Source: Bacillota bacterium (lineage in GTDB: Bacteria > Bacillota > Clostridia > Christensenellales > UBA1242). Taken from it: a stretch of 64,000 bases of DNA. Every line of letters begins with the position of its first letter. Positions within the stretch are counted from its first letter, which is position 1. The stretch lies in contig WRCD01000002.1 in assembly GCA_009784185.1 (NCBI GenBank), forward strand, positions 62,001-126,000. Reading direction: 5' to 3'. The notes under the pieces were generated by a model. The model had not been told where the DNA came from and did no database searches. It saw only the letters and a program-made list of their open reading frames with translations. This document shows, piece by piece, positions 46,610 through 56,287 of the stretch. Position numbers and translations under genes: made by a program.

Positions 46610-47419
46610 ATGCATGACATATTGGTATTTTTAAGCAGCACAATGACCACTCCAACGCCGTTTGGATGGTTTCATATTATGTGGCTGGTAATTACGGTTG
46701 CGGCAACGGTGCTGCTATGCGTGTTTTTCCGGAAATGCACCGATAAGCAATACCGGTGGATAATGCTTACAATCGGCATCATCTGCATTTTAATGGAGGT
46801 TTATAAGCAGGTGGTTGTCTCATACAATATAGGCACTCAAACCTGGAGTTACAAGTGGCATATCTTTCCGTTTTTAATGAGTTCAACTCCTATATACGCT
46901 TGTTTGATTATCGGCTTTGTTAAGAATATTTCTTTCAGAAACTGGCTGACCGCGTATTTGGCAACTTTTATCATGTTTGGCGGATTTGGGGTAATGGTTC
47001 AACCGGGGCAGGTGTTTACGGCTACAATCGGCGTAAACATTCAAACCATGTTTTTGCATGGCGCAATGTTTGTGGTTGGCGTGTTTACAATAGTATCAGG
47101 CAAGTGTGGAGTAGATTGGCGGAGCAGCTGGAAAACAATACTTAAGGGCATGGCGGTTTTTGCTGTATGTGTAGCCATAGCATTGGCGCTTAATCTTATT
47201 ACCTGGGCAGCTGAAATCGGGCAATATTTCAATATGTTTGAAATCAGCCCGTATTACCCAAACAGATGGCCGATACTGGCCGGCATCTGGGAGAACCAGC
47301 ACTATGTGGTGTTTCTGCTGGCATATTATGCAATAATGTCATTCTTTGCCGCACTGTTTTATTACATGGTGCTCGGCATTAAAACCGGAGTTGCAAAGTT
47401 GGCGCAGAAACGCAGTTAG
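46610..47419 (+). CDS. YwaF-like multi-TM protein
   Basis: PFGWFHIMWL, multiple TM helices, ENQHYVVFLLAYYAIM. Confidence 0.6.
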   Translation: MHDILVFLSSTMTTPTPFGWFHIMWLVITVAATVLLCVFFRKCTDKQYRWIMLTIGIICILMEVYKQVVVSYNIGTQTWSYKWHIFPFLMSSTPIYACLIIGFVKNISFRNWLTAYLATFIMFGGFGVMVQPGQVFTATIGVNIQTMFLHGAMFVVGVFTIVSGKCGVDWRSSWKTILKGMAVFAVCVAIALALNLITWAAEIGQYFNMFEISPYYPNRWPILAGIWENQHYVVFLLAYYAIMSFFAALFYYMVLGIKTGVAKLAQKRS

Positions 47420-47420
47420 A

Positions 47421-47457
47421 ACAAACAAAAACCACCGATTAGGTGGTTTATTGTTAT
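47421..47457. terminator. Terminator between convergent genes
   Basis: aacaaaaaccaccgattaggtggtttattgtt. Confidence 0.6.
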
Positions 47458-48161
47458 TCTACATTTTCGTTTAAGCTGTTCATGTAATCTAAAAAGAGCT
47501 TTAAAATTTCTTCTTTACTGTTGGTTTTAGCCAGTTCTCTGTAATACATCGGCTTGCCTATAGTAATCTGTTTTTTGTTTGCGCGTGTGTAATGCACTGT
47601 GTAAATGGGCAGGTCAATTCCGTGTTTGGTGTAATATATTTTGGCCAGCTGTAAAAATCCCGGCCATAATTTCTCTATTTTTTCATTATAGCCTTTGCTG
47701 CTGTCCTCGGGAAAGATTAATACAGGAACCTCGGCGTTGAGGCAATCTATTGAGTATTCAAAAGTGTGGCGCAGACGGTCGTCATAATAAACCGGCACTA
47801 CTCCAACAGAAGCGTATACAAATCCGGCAACCAGACCGAACAATGTGGCAACCACAAATGCGCGCGGCTTTTTCCAGCCCAGCTTCTGGCGGTAAAAAAC
47901 ATAGTATAGGTATTTCCAGCGGCTGATAAAGCCCTCGCACATCTGGTGTGCACCCCATGGCATATAATACTTGCCCAGATACGCGCCCTGGCTGACCGGT
48001 CCGCCGGCTCCGTTGTGGTTGCTTATTATTATACACTTATCGGGCAGAGGAGAATCGTTTAGGTTTACAAGCTTTATTTTTGCTTTAAAGGTTTTAACAA
48101 AAAACCTGATTAATTTTGCAAACCAGCCGAGCTCCTTTCTAACCTTAAACTTTCTTTTCAT
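47454..48161 (-). CDS. PlsC-like 1-acyl-sn-glycerol-3-phosphate acyltransferase
   Basis: IIISNHNGAGGP, VLIFPEDSSKGYNEK acyltransferase motifs. Confidence 0.65.
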   Translation of the reverse strand: MKRKFKVRKELGWFAKLIRFFVKTFKAKIKLVNLNDSPLPDKCIIISNHNGAGGPVSQGAYLGKYYMPWGAHQMCEGFISRWKYLYYVFYRQKLGWKKPRAFVVATLFGLVAGFVYASVGVVPVYYDDRLRHTFEYSIDCLNAEVPVLIFPEDSSKGYNEKIEKLWPGFLQLAKIYYTKHGIDLPIYTVHYTRANKKQITIGKPMYYRELAKTNSKEEILKLFLDYMNSLNENVE

Positions 48162-48336
48162 TTGAAAACCGCCAGTTGTTTGTTATGTAATATTGCCATT
48201 ATAGTCTAGTTTATGATTTTGTCCAAATGTTTTGTCATGGTTTCTTTCAATTCCCTGTCTATTCGTGAAAAACAGGCAAAGAATGCGGTTTTGCCGGGGG
48301 TGCCGGCAAAGGAGAAAGGATGTATACTTTTCCTAA

Positions 48337-48383
48337 CCACACCCCGTCGGCTGACGCTGATACCCCTCTTGCAGAGGGGAATT
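48337..48383 (-). repeat. Solo subfamily A arm (inverted) upstream of spoIIE
   Basis: accacaccccgtcggctgacgctgatacccctcttgcagaggggaattt. Confidence 0.82.
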
Positions 48384-48401
48384 TATTTTGGAGGACACGG
48401 A

Positions 48402-50690
48402 TTGGAGAACAGCAAGCTATTATTTAATATACTTAAATACGCGGCATTTTTTGCATTGTTTTATGCTTTGCATCTGGCAAACATAAGCGGCGTTTATGCG
48501 TTTGCTTTCGGTATGCTGTTTGCTCTGGTTTGGTGTAATCAGAAACTATACATATTGGCACCGCTGTATATTATAGCCGCATTTCTGGCGTTTTTCACCT
48601 TGGAAGCAGTTATTATTGCCGGCGCAACGGCGGCTGTGTTTGCTCTTGCGTATCTGGCGCATTACAAATTAAAGCGCCCGCTCAATCTGTGGCTGATAGG
48701 CCTGTACGCGCTGCTCAGTCAGGGCGTGTTTTTGTACTTTAACCTTACCAGCCCGGAGAGCATAGTTGCCTGTATAATTACGTTAGTGCTGGGTATGATT
48801 TGCATGGCGGCATATCTTCATATATTCCAGAATGTTTTACTTAAAGGCTTGAAGCGCAGGTTTACTATAGATGAACTTGTATCGGGCGGAATATTTTTGC
48901 TGGCGGTTGGAATCGGGCTGTCATGTGTGCCGGAAATAGGGTTGTGCCTGGTTAAGTTTGCTGCGGTGTTTGCGGTGCTGATAGCGTGCTTTTTGTTTAG
49001 CGCGCCTGCCGGGATATTTGTTGGAGTTATACTTGGTGCGGGCGCAAGCCTAGCTGCCATGGATATAAGTTTTATGAGTACATTTACGTTGTACGGCCTG
49101 GTAGCGGGAGCATTTAAAACCACAAACAAAGCATATGCCGCAGCGGCGGTGGTGCTGATAGATATATTTATGGGGCTGTTTTTTTCTACAGGGCTGCTGC
49201 TTAATTATTGGATGGCCGCACCGGCAATTTTAGCGGCATTGCTGGTTGCGGCAATCCCCAACAAAACCATAAAACGCTTGGCCGGAGTTTTAATATCGGA
49301 TGACAGCGGCACGGCAGAGCGCAGCATAATCAATCGCAGCAGAGAAGCACTTTGCAGGCGTCTGTTGGAAATAAGCGAAGTGTTTTTGGAAATGCAGCAC
49401 GTGTTTCGCGGTATGGTTAAGGGCACGCTTCCTATTGAAGAAGCAAAAGACTACCTTGCGGGCGAGGTGGTGGATAAGTTGTGCAAAAACTGCCCCGAGC
49501 GCACAAGGTGCTTAATGGGCGGCGGAGGCGAAACAAAGCGGGTGCTGACAGAGCTTATGGGTGCTGCGTTTTTAAAAGGCAAAATAACCCTCCTGGATGT
49601 TCCGCATTTCTTATCGGCCAAATGCACTAAAGTAAATGTTGTAATAGGCACAATAAATCAGATAGTGACCGAGTACCGCGGATATGTTAAAGCAACAAAC
49701 AATATAGATGCCTCGCGTGTGTTAATAGGCGAGCAGCTGCTGGGCGTGAGTCATTTAATGCTTTCGCTTGCCGATGAAGTTAAGCGCAACATTACATTTG
49801 ACACCAGCAAAGAAAGTAAAATAATAGAAGACTTATTATACAAGAATATTACCTGTACTCAGGCGGTGGTGTATGAGCAGAGCAGAGACGTTTGTTCTGT
49901 TACGCTTGTAGTTAAAAACCGGGATGTAACCAGTCAGATTATTCCGCAGGTTGTAGGCGGCATTGTTGGAAGCAAAATGCTGGTAACGGGCGCTAACATA
50001 TCCGATAAGGCTACATACAGCGTAGTTGACCTGCGGACCGCTCCCAAACTGGATATGGTGTTTGGCTCTGCAGGCGCCAAAAAGCATGGCTCTAAAATAA
50101 GCGGCGATACACATAGCATCCTCAGAATAAACGACGACAAATACCTGCTGGCGTTATGTGACGGAATGGGCAGCGGCGAAAAGGCCGAAAAAACCAGCGC
50201 ACTTGCTATATCGCTGATAGAAAACTTTTACAAGGCCGGCTTTGACAGCGGGCTGATACTCAGCAGCGTAAATAAGCTGTTGGGGCTTGGGCATGACGAA
50301 ACGTTTTCGGCGGTAGATGTAAGCGTGGTAAATTTGCGGAACGGATTATGCGATATTATTAAGGTTGGTGCGCCGGTCGGGTTTATTAAGCACACGGATA
50401 ATGTTGAGATTGTTGAGTCCGGCGCACTCCCGCTTGGAATTTTAGACAGCGTTGCGCCTGCCGTAACCTCCGCATTGCTTAGTGACACCGATATGCTGGT
50501 GTTGTGCACCGACGGGCTGATAGATTCGTTTGCCGACATTAACGAATTAGGTAATTTTATAAACAATGTGCGCACAACCAATCCGCAGACACTTGCGGAT
50601 GCATTACTTGATGAAGCGCTTAAATTATGCAAATCTGCGCCCAAAGATGATTTAACGGTGCTTGTTGGCAGAGTGTTTAATAAAAACTAA
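48402..50690 (+). CDS. spoIIE: Stage II sporulation protein E (serine phosphatase)
   Basis: N-terminal multi-TM, C-terminal PP2C (LALCDGMGSGEKAEKTSALAISLIENFYKAGF, LVLCTDGLIDSF); TTG start with ggagga. Confidence 0.92.
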   Translation: MENSKLLFNILKYAAFFALFYALHLANISGVYAFAFGMLFALVWCNQKLYILAPLYIIAAFLAFFTLEAVIIAGATAAVFALAYLAHYKLKRPLNLWLIGLYALLSQGVFLYFNLTSPESIVACIITLVLGMICMAAYLHIFQNVLLKGLKRRFTIDELVSGGIFLLAVGIGLSCVPEIGLCLVKFAAVFAVLIACFLFSAPAGIFVGVILGAGASLAAMDISFMSTFTLYGLVAGAFKTTNKAYAAAAVVLIDIFMGLFFSTGLLLNYWMAAPAILAALLVAAIPNKTIKRLAGVLISDDSGTAERSIINRSREALCRRLLEISEVFLEMQHVFRGMVKGTLPIEEAKDYLAGEVVDKLCKNCPERTRCLMGGGGETKRVLTELMGAAFLKGKITLLDVPHFLSAKCTKVNVVIGTINQIVTEYRGYVKATNNIDASRVLIGEQLLGVSHLMLSLADEVKRNITFDTSKESKIIEDLLYKNITCTQAVVYEQSRDVCSVTLVVKNRDVTSQIIPQVVGGIVGSKMLVTGANISDKATYSVVDLRTAPKLDMVFGSAGAKKHGSKISGDTHSILRINDDKYLLALCDGMGSGEKAEKTSALAISLIENFYKAGFDSGLILSSVNKLLGLGHDETFSAVDVSVVNLRNGLCDIIKVGAPVGFIKHTDNVEIVESGALPLGILDSVAPAVTSALLSDTDMLVLCTDGLIDSFADINELGNFINNVRTTNPQTLADALLDEALKLCKSAPKDDLTVLVGRVFNKN

Positions 50691-50691
50691 G

Positions 50692-50713
50692 CCGGTTTTT
50701 ACCGGTTTTTTAT
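50692..50713 (+). terminator. Rho-independent terminator
   Basis: gccggtttttaccggttttttatt. Confidence 0.65.
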
Positions 50714-50773
50714 TTGACATAAAACCGATAAAACTGCTAAACTTATTTAAACTAAAGATAAGGGGAAAGGCGT

Positions 50774-53332
50774 ATGCAGCAATATGTAAACAAACCAATA
50801 AGTATTGCGGGGGTAGTTGCCTTTTTGTTTGCATTAATTGTAACGCCGCTTATGGTGTTTTTTGTAGGTAATACTTTAGCAAACGAAGGCATATGGGACG
50901 GCAGCATAGCAAGCAGTTTTGCGGGTGGCAACGGGACTTCTGCCAACCCTTACCTTATAAGCAACGGGGCGCAGCTTGCATATTTAGCACAGGTGGTAAA
51001 CGCAAACACTAACGATACAGCTAACGGCGGTAGATTTAATCAGTCCAGCAAGCATTATGCGCTTACAAGAAGCATTGCTTTAAATAATGCGGCCGGGTGG
51101 CAGGGCTGGAACGCAACAACTACAGGCTTAAATCAATGGACACCGATTGGGGGCAATGGCTTTTGGGCAAACTTGGATGGCAGAAATAATGTAATCACCG
51201 GCCTGTTTATCGGCAGCAGTCCATTTCAAGCGGGGTTGTTTGGGGATTTAAGAGGAAGTGTTTCCAATCTGGGCGTAAAACAAAGTTTTGTGAGCGGCAG
51301 TACGGTCGGAATGATTGCAGCACGGAACGAGGGCGTAATAAACAATTGCTACAATGAAGGCACAGTTGCCGGCGGTCACTCAGGCGGAATTGTAGGAAGT
51401 AATCAGAACGGTGGTTCTGCGGGAAGAATAAATAATTGTTATAACAAAGGAACCGTAACATCAGACGGCGTGAGCGGTGGTATTGTGGCGCAAGGCGGAG
51501 AAGTGTTAAATAGTTATAATACCGGCAATGTAACGGCAACGCCAATAATCATCTCATATGTCGGTGGAATTTCAGGCGGCGTGACAAATGTGTTAAATTG
51601 TTACAACACAGGAACTATAACAGCAGATGGATATGCCGGCGGCATTTTGGGGTATACTGGTCAGGGGAGCTATATAGTAAATAGTTACAACACAGGAAAT
51701 ATTATTGCCGCCCCACGCCCTGACCAACCATTCGTTGGTGCTACTGCGGGCGGAATTGTTGGCTCTATGAGTTCTTCCACAAGTGCCGCAAGCATGGTGT
51801 TGAATTGCTACAACAGCGGCACAATAACCGCAAACACCAACGGGACCAGAATGGCAGGCGGAATTGCCGGCGTGGTATTTGTAGGGACTTCTTTTTCTAA
51901 CATTATAGCAAACTCCTACAACACAGGCGCAATAACCGGCACGGGCACCGGCACAGCCCAGCTTGGAGGGCTGATAGGCAGAAACGATGACGGGCAAGCG
52001 CTGGATTACGGATATTGGCTTAACACAACTGCCGCTGCCGCAATTGGAAACAGCACTACAAGCGGGGCATATACGTTTAACTCAACAGGCGGCGGACTGA
52101 GCGTAACAATTGGCGGAGCAGTGCGGACCACCTTGCTTTCTGCATTAAATGCCTATACAAACAGTCCAAGCCAAACAGCTCCGGCCGGCACATATTATGC
52201 AAAATGGATTAACCAAGTGTATCCGAAACTGGTGCCATGGCTGGGACAAGGCACTCAGCTTGACCCGTATTTAATATCCAATAAAGGCCAGCTGGAATTC
52301 TTTAGAGATGTAATAAACAGTAATATTTCGGACCCCAACGGCGGAATGTATAACAGTAACACCAAGTTCTACGCCATGACCAACGATATTTACTTAAACG
52401 ACACAACCGGCTGGGAAAGCTGGGGTAATTCAACAGCCGGACTTAGTGCGTGGACGCCAATCGGCACCGACACAAACCGATTTACCGCCAATTTTGACGG
52501 TAAAGGCTTTGCAGTATCCGGCATATGGATGTATTTAAACGCGGCTTCTTCTGCAGGAGGGCTTTTCGGGTATGTAAATAATGCCAATATACTTAACACC
52601 GGCGTAGAAAAAAGCTATATAAGTGTTGGCGGCAGCGGAAGCGGGGCTGGTGGTATTGCGGCTCATTCGTTTGGTACTACTACAATATCCGGTTGTTACA
52701 ACAGAGGTACAATAATTGGCTCCAATCCTGCCGGAGGAATAATAGGTGCCGCAAACAATTCAACAATAGTTAATACCTGCTACAATACAGGCCTAATAAC
52801 CGGCACCGGCGGAACCGGGAGTTATACCGGCGGAATAGTTGGTAATCTTGCAAATTCTGCTCAAATTACCAACTGTTACAACACCGGCCTGATTACCGCC
52901 AACGCAACCAATGCAGGCGGCATAGTAGGTTTAAACAACTCCACAGTTGGAGTATCCAACTGCTACAATACCGGCACGGTAACCGGCACTGGCACTAATA
53001 TAGGCGGACTTGTGGGCGACAGCCGAGGGCCTTTAGCCAGCAGCTATAATGTTGGTGCCATAACCGGCACCGCTACCAACCGCGGCGGTGTAGCAGGAAT
53101 ACGCCCAAGCGGTACCATATCAAACTGCTATTACAGTTCAACTGCGTTTAGCGGGTCTCAGATTGGTAACGTGACCGGAACCACCGGCGCACTTACAATG
53201 AGCCAGATGCTGGCAACCGATACGCTGACATTATACATGGTTAACATGGGCAATGCGTGGGCGAAAAGGATTAATACTGCTACACAATCGTATTATCCGG
53301 AGCTTAAGGTATTTGCAACAGACTTAACTTAA
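50774..53332 (+). CDS. GLUG-repeat surface protein (paralog of 57550-59799)
   Basis: Repeated GGI(V/A)G....I.NCYNTG.ITG units; N-terminal TM/signal; C-terminal YYPELKVFATDLT. Confidence 0.82.
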   Translation: MQQYVNKPISIAGVVAFLFALIVTPLMVFFVGNTLANEGIWDGSIASSFAGGNGTSANPYLISNGAQLAYLAQVVNANTNDTANGGRFNQSSKHYALTRSIALNNAAGWQGWNATTTGLNQWTPIGGNGFWANLDGRNNVITGLFIGSSPFQAGLFGDLRGSVSNLGVKQSFVSGSTVGMIAARNEGVINNCYNEGTVAGGHSGGIVGSNQNGGSAGRINNCYNKGTVTSDGVSGGIVAQGGEVLNSYNTGNVTATPIIISYVGGISGGVTNVLNCYNTGTITADGYAGGILGYTGQGSYIVNSYNTGNIIAAPRPDQPFVGATAGGIVGSMSSSTSAASMVLNCYNSGTITANTNGTRMAGGIAGVVFVGTSFSNIIANSYNTGAITGTGTGTAQLGGLIGRNDDGQALDYGYWLNTTAAAAIGNSTTSGAYTFNSTGGGLSVTIGGAVRTTLLSALNAYTNSPSQTAPAGTYYAKWINQVYPKLVPWLGQGTQLDPYLISNKGQLEFFRDVINSNISDPNGGMYNSNTKFYAMTNDIYLNDTTGWESWGNSTAGLSAWTPIGTDTNRFTANFDGKGFAVSGIWMYLNAASSAGGLFGYVNNANILNTGVEKSYISVGGSGSGAGGIAAHSFGTTTISGCYNRGTIIGSNPAGGIIGAANNSTIVNTCYNTGLITGTGGTGSYTGGIVGNLANSAQITNCYNTGLITANATNAGGIVGLNNSTVGVSNCYNTGTVTGTGTNIGGLVGDSRGPLASSYNVGAITGTATNRGGVAGIRPSGTISNCYYSSTAFSGSQIGNVTGTTGALTMSQMLATDTLTLYMVNMGNAWAKRINTATQSYYPELKVFATDLT

Positions 53333-53404
53333 AATAATTTTTACAAAACCTATTGAAAAAGTTTCGGTTTTAGCGTATAATAACTCCGGATAAAGGAGTT
53401 GTTA

Positions 53405-54742
53405 ATGGAAAAAGCGTTTAACTCTATAAAAAAGAACAGATTGTTTAAAAGCGGCGAGACTGTTGGTATTGCCTGCAGCGGCGGAGCGGACAGCATGGCG
53501 CTTCTGCATTTCTTAAATGCAAACAAAGATAAATTGGACATTGATATTATGGTGGTTCATGTTGACCATGCCACGCGTGAGTTTGATGCAAGAGATGCGG
53601 CGTTTGTGGCCGACTACTGCAAACAGAGCGGTATTAAGTTTTATAAGTTTAAAGTTGAATCCGCAGTGCTTGCCCGTCAAAAAGGCTTTAGTCTGGAACA
53701 GGCTTGCCGTGAAGGCAGGTACGGTCTTTTTGAGAGTTTGTTAAAGCGTCAGCTATGCGACAAAATTGCGCTTGCTCACCACATGGGTGACCAGGCCGAA
53801 ACAATTCTTTTAAACATATTACGCGGCAGCGGGCTTAAAGGCGCGCAGGGCATGGAGCCCTTAAGAGACGGTGTTTACGCACGTCCGTTTTTGGACCTTA
53901 CTAAGCAGGAACTGCTTAACTATTGTTATCAAAACGACGTGCCGTTTGTTGAAGATGAAACCAACAGTGACAACAACTTTGCGCGAAACTTTTTGCGCAA
54001 TGTAATTTTGCCCGAAATAAGAAAGCAATGGCCGAATGCGGACGAGAACCTTGTGGCTTTTGGAGCAATTGCTAAAACAGACGATGAGTTTATTAATGCG
54101 CTTATGAACTTTGATGCCATTATTTACGGCGAACAAACAGTAAAAATTCCGCTTAACTATTTTGTGTATCAATCAAGCTTGGTTAACCGTATGCTGATAC
54201 GGGCTTTAGCACATCTTAATGCTGCCGGTTATGAGTCTAAACATATGGTGCTGTTGTCTGATTTGGCCAAAAACGGCAGCAACGGCGCAAAATTAAACCT
54301 GCCGGATAAGGTTACGGCGTACCGTGAATATGACTATCTGACCTTAACCCGCAAAAAGGTCAAGGAAAAAATTGCCGAAGAATATCCGTTTAAGCTGGGG
54401 CAGATAAAGTTTAACGACTACGGCAAGTTAAAAATTAAGCTGGCTAAGCCGATAGAAAAACCGCTGAGCGGTCTGCTGATAGATGCCGGTAAAGTTCCGG
54501 CAGAAGCCGTTTGGCGCCTTAGGGCAGAAGGCGACTACATTACAAAGTTTGGAGGCGGCACCAAAAAGCTGAAACAGTTTCTGATAGATAAAAAAGTACC
54601 CGCCAGAATGCGTGATATGATTCCTGTGCTGGCCGTAGGCAGCAATGTGCTGGCGGTTGCGGGCGTGGAAATAAGTGACAGCCTGAAAGTGGACCAAGCC
54701 TCACGCAGGGCAGCGGTTGTTGAATATGAATTGTTTGATTAA
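53405..54742 (+). CDS. tilS: tRNA(Ile)-lysidine synthase
   Basis: GIACSGGADSMALLHFL, VVHVDHATREFDARDAAFV, ALAHHMGDQAETILLNILRGSGLKGAQGM, NSDNNFARNFLRN. Confidence 0.95.
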   Translation: MEKAFNSIKKNRLFKSGETVGIACSGGADSMALLHFLNANKDKLDIDIMVVHVDHATREFDARDAAFVADYCKQSGIKFYKFKVESAVLARQKGFSLEQACREGRYGLFESLLKRQLCDKIALAHHMGDQAETILLNILRGSGLKGAQGMEPLRDGVYARPFLDLTKQELLNYCYQNDVPFVEDETNSDNNFARNFLRNVILPEIRKQWPNADENLVAFGAIAKTDDEFINALMNFDAIIYGEQTVKIPLNYFVYQSSLVNRMLIRALAHLNAAGYESKHMVLLSDLAKNGSNGAKLNLPDKVTAYREYDYLTLTRKKVKEKIAEEYPFKLGQIKFNDYGKLKIKLAKPIEKPLSGLLIDAGKVPAEAVWRLRAEGDYITKFGGGTKKLKQFLIDKKVPARMRDMIPVLAVGSNVLAVAGVEISDSLKVDQASRRAAVVEYELFD

Positions 54743-54816
54743 TGGTTTGCATACTTGTTAAAAATAGTGTACAATGGGGGTCATAAACGACCTCCATATT
54801 TTTTAAAAGGCAACAA

Positions 54817-56211
54817 ATGGCCGAAAGCGAAAACAATCAAAGGTTAAAAAACTTAACAACCCCGCTTGTTAAAAAACGCAGGCGTTCTTTAGATATCTAC
54901 AGGCAGAGTTACGGTAAGTGGCGTCTGCTTAAACTTAAGCTTAATAAATTCTATTTCAAACAGGTAAAGCCCAAAACCGCACCAATTTACGATGAGCTTC
55001 ATACCGAAAGCAAGTTTGAAGGCGCAAAAAAGGCCGTGGGTGCTCAAAAAAGCAAAAAGAAGCGCCTATTAAGTTTTTTGTTTTTTGCTATTAATCTGGC
55101 TATAGTAGCCGGAATAATTATATATCAGTTCAGCACAGATGACGTAACGCTTGGTGATTTGTTTAGCACATCAATCAATTGGTGGTGGTTTGTTGCGGCG
55201 GTTGCATTGTTTTTTGTAACTATGGGAATAGATAGTTTAAGGTTGTTTATTTTGATAAAACACTCTACCAAGCGTACCAGGGCATATTTAAGTTATAAAA
55301 CTACGGCGCTCGGCCTGTTTTACGACAGAATTACACCTATGTTTACCGGCGGGCAGCCGTTTCAGATGTATTATATGAACAAACGCGGAATATCGGCCGG
55401 CACCGCATCCGGGCTTCCTATAGCTAAGTTTATTTTTCACCAGGTTGTTTTTGCGCTTATTTGTATTGGCGTGCTTATTGCGCAGGCTTCGTTTATAATC
55501 AGTTTAAACCCGTTTGTTATGGCGGCCTGCTACACTGGTCTTGCTGCAATGGTTTTGTTAACCGTAGGCGTTTTGCTCTTGTCGGTTAGCAAAAGGGTTG
55601 GTCCGGCGCTTACCAAGGGTATAGTAAAGCTGCTTCATAAAATGAGGATTGTTAAAAGATACGAAAGAACTTATGCCAAGGTTATGACAGCAGTTAAAGA
55701 ATATAATGTAACGTTCAGGTTTTTCTTTAGCAACTTTAAGATATTGGCGCCAAACCTTCTTTTATCGCTTGGCTTAATAATAGGTTTTTACAGTTTCCCG
55801 TTTATGATTTACTGTATGTTTTTCCCGTTTGACTTGAGCCTTTGGTTTACATTGCTTACAATAGCCATAGTTTGTGACTTGTCGGCAAGTCTTATGCCGC
55901 TGCCGGGCGGGTCAGGAGCAGCCGAGGTCAGCTTTACCGTGCTGGCGGCAGCGTACTTTCCGGGGCCAGGACTGATTGTTCTTGCCATGCTGTTGTGGCG
56001 GTTCTTTACGTATTACGGTTACGTGTTTCAGGGCATAGCAATAATCTTTTACGATTATATTATCGGCAACCGGAAGATTCCGATTCTGCTAAACAGGTTT
56101 GCAGCGGAGGATGAGGCAAAACGTCAGGCAGAGGAGCAGGAAAAACTCCGCCAGGAAGAACATGAAAAACTGCTTAATAACGACATTATAAAGTTACCGC
56201 GAAAAAAGTAA
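54817..56211 (+). CDS. Lysylphosphatidylglycerol synthase TM-region (UPF0104-like) protein
   Basis: Multi-TM; TMGIDSLRLFILIK, YDRITPMFTGGQPFQMYYMNKRGIS, LPLPGGSGAAEVSF-like segment. Confidence 0.82.
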   Translation: MAESENNQRLKNLTTPLVKKRRRSLDIYRQSYGKWRLLKLKLNKFYFKQVKPKTAPIYDELHTESKFEGAKKAVGAQKSKKKRLLSFLFFAINLAIVAGIIIYQFSTDDVTLGDLFSTSINWWWFVAAVALFFVTMGIDSLRLFILIKHSTKRTRAYLSYKTTALGLFYDRITPMFTGGQPFQMYYMNKRGISAGTASGLPIAKFIFHQVVFALICIGVLIAQASFIISLNPFVMAACYTGLAAMVLLTVGVLLLSVSKRVGPALTKGIVKLLHKMRIVKRYERTYAKVMTAVKEYNVTFRFFFSNFKILAPNLLLSLGLIIGFYSFPFMIYCMFFPFDLSLWFTLLTIAIVCDLSASLMPLPGGSGAAEVSFTVLAAAYFPGPGLIVLAMLLWRFFTYYGYVFQGIAIIFYDYIIGNRKIPILLNRFAAEDEAKRQAEEQEKLRQEEHEKLLNNDIIKLPRKK

Positions 56212-56287
56212 GTTATTCAGCAAAAAGCACCGGAATATACTGTGCTTTTTTGTTTGCGTCGATTTAAGCGCATCGTAAAATTAACAT

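Noticed and set aside
37350-47455. Prophage
   Set aside because: No capsid, terminase, portal, tail or integrase genes recognised.
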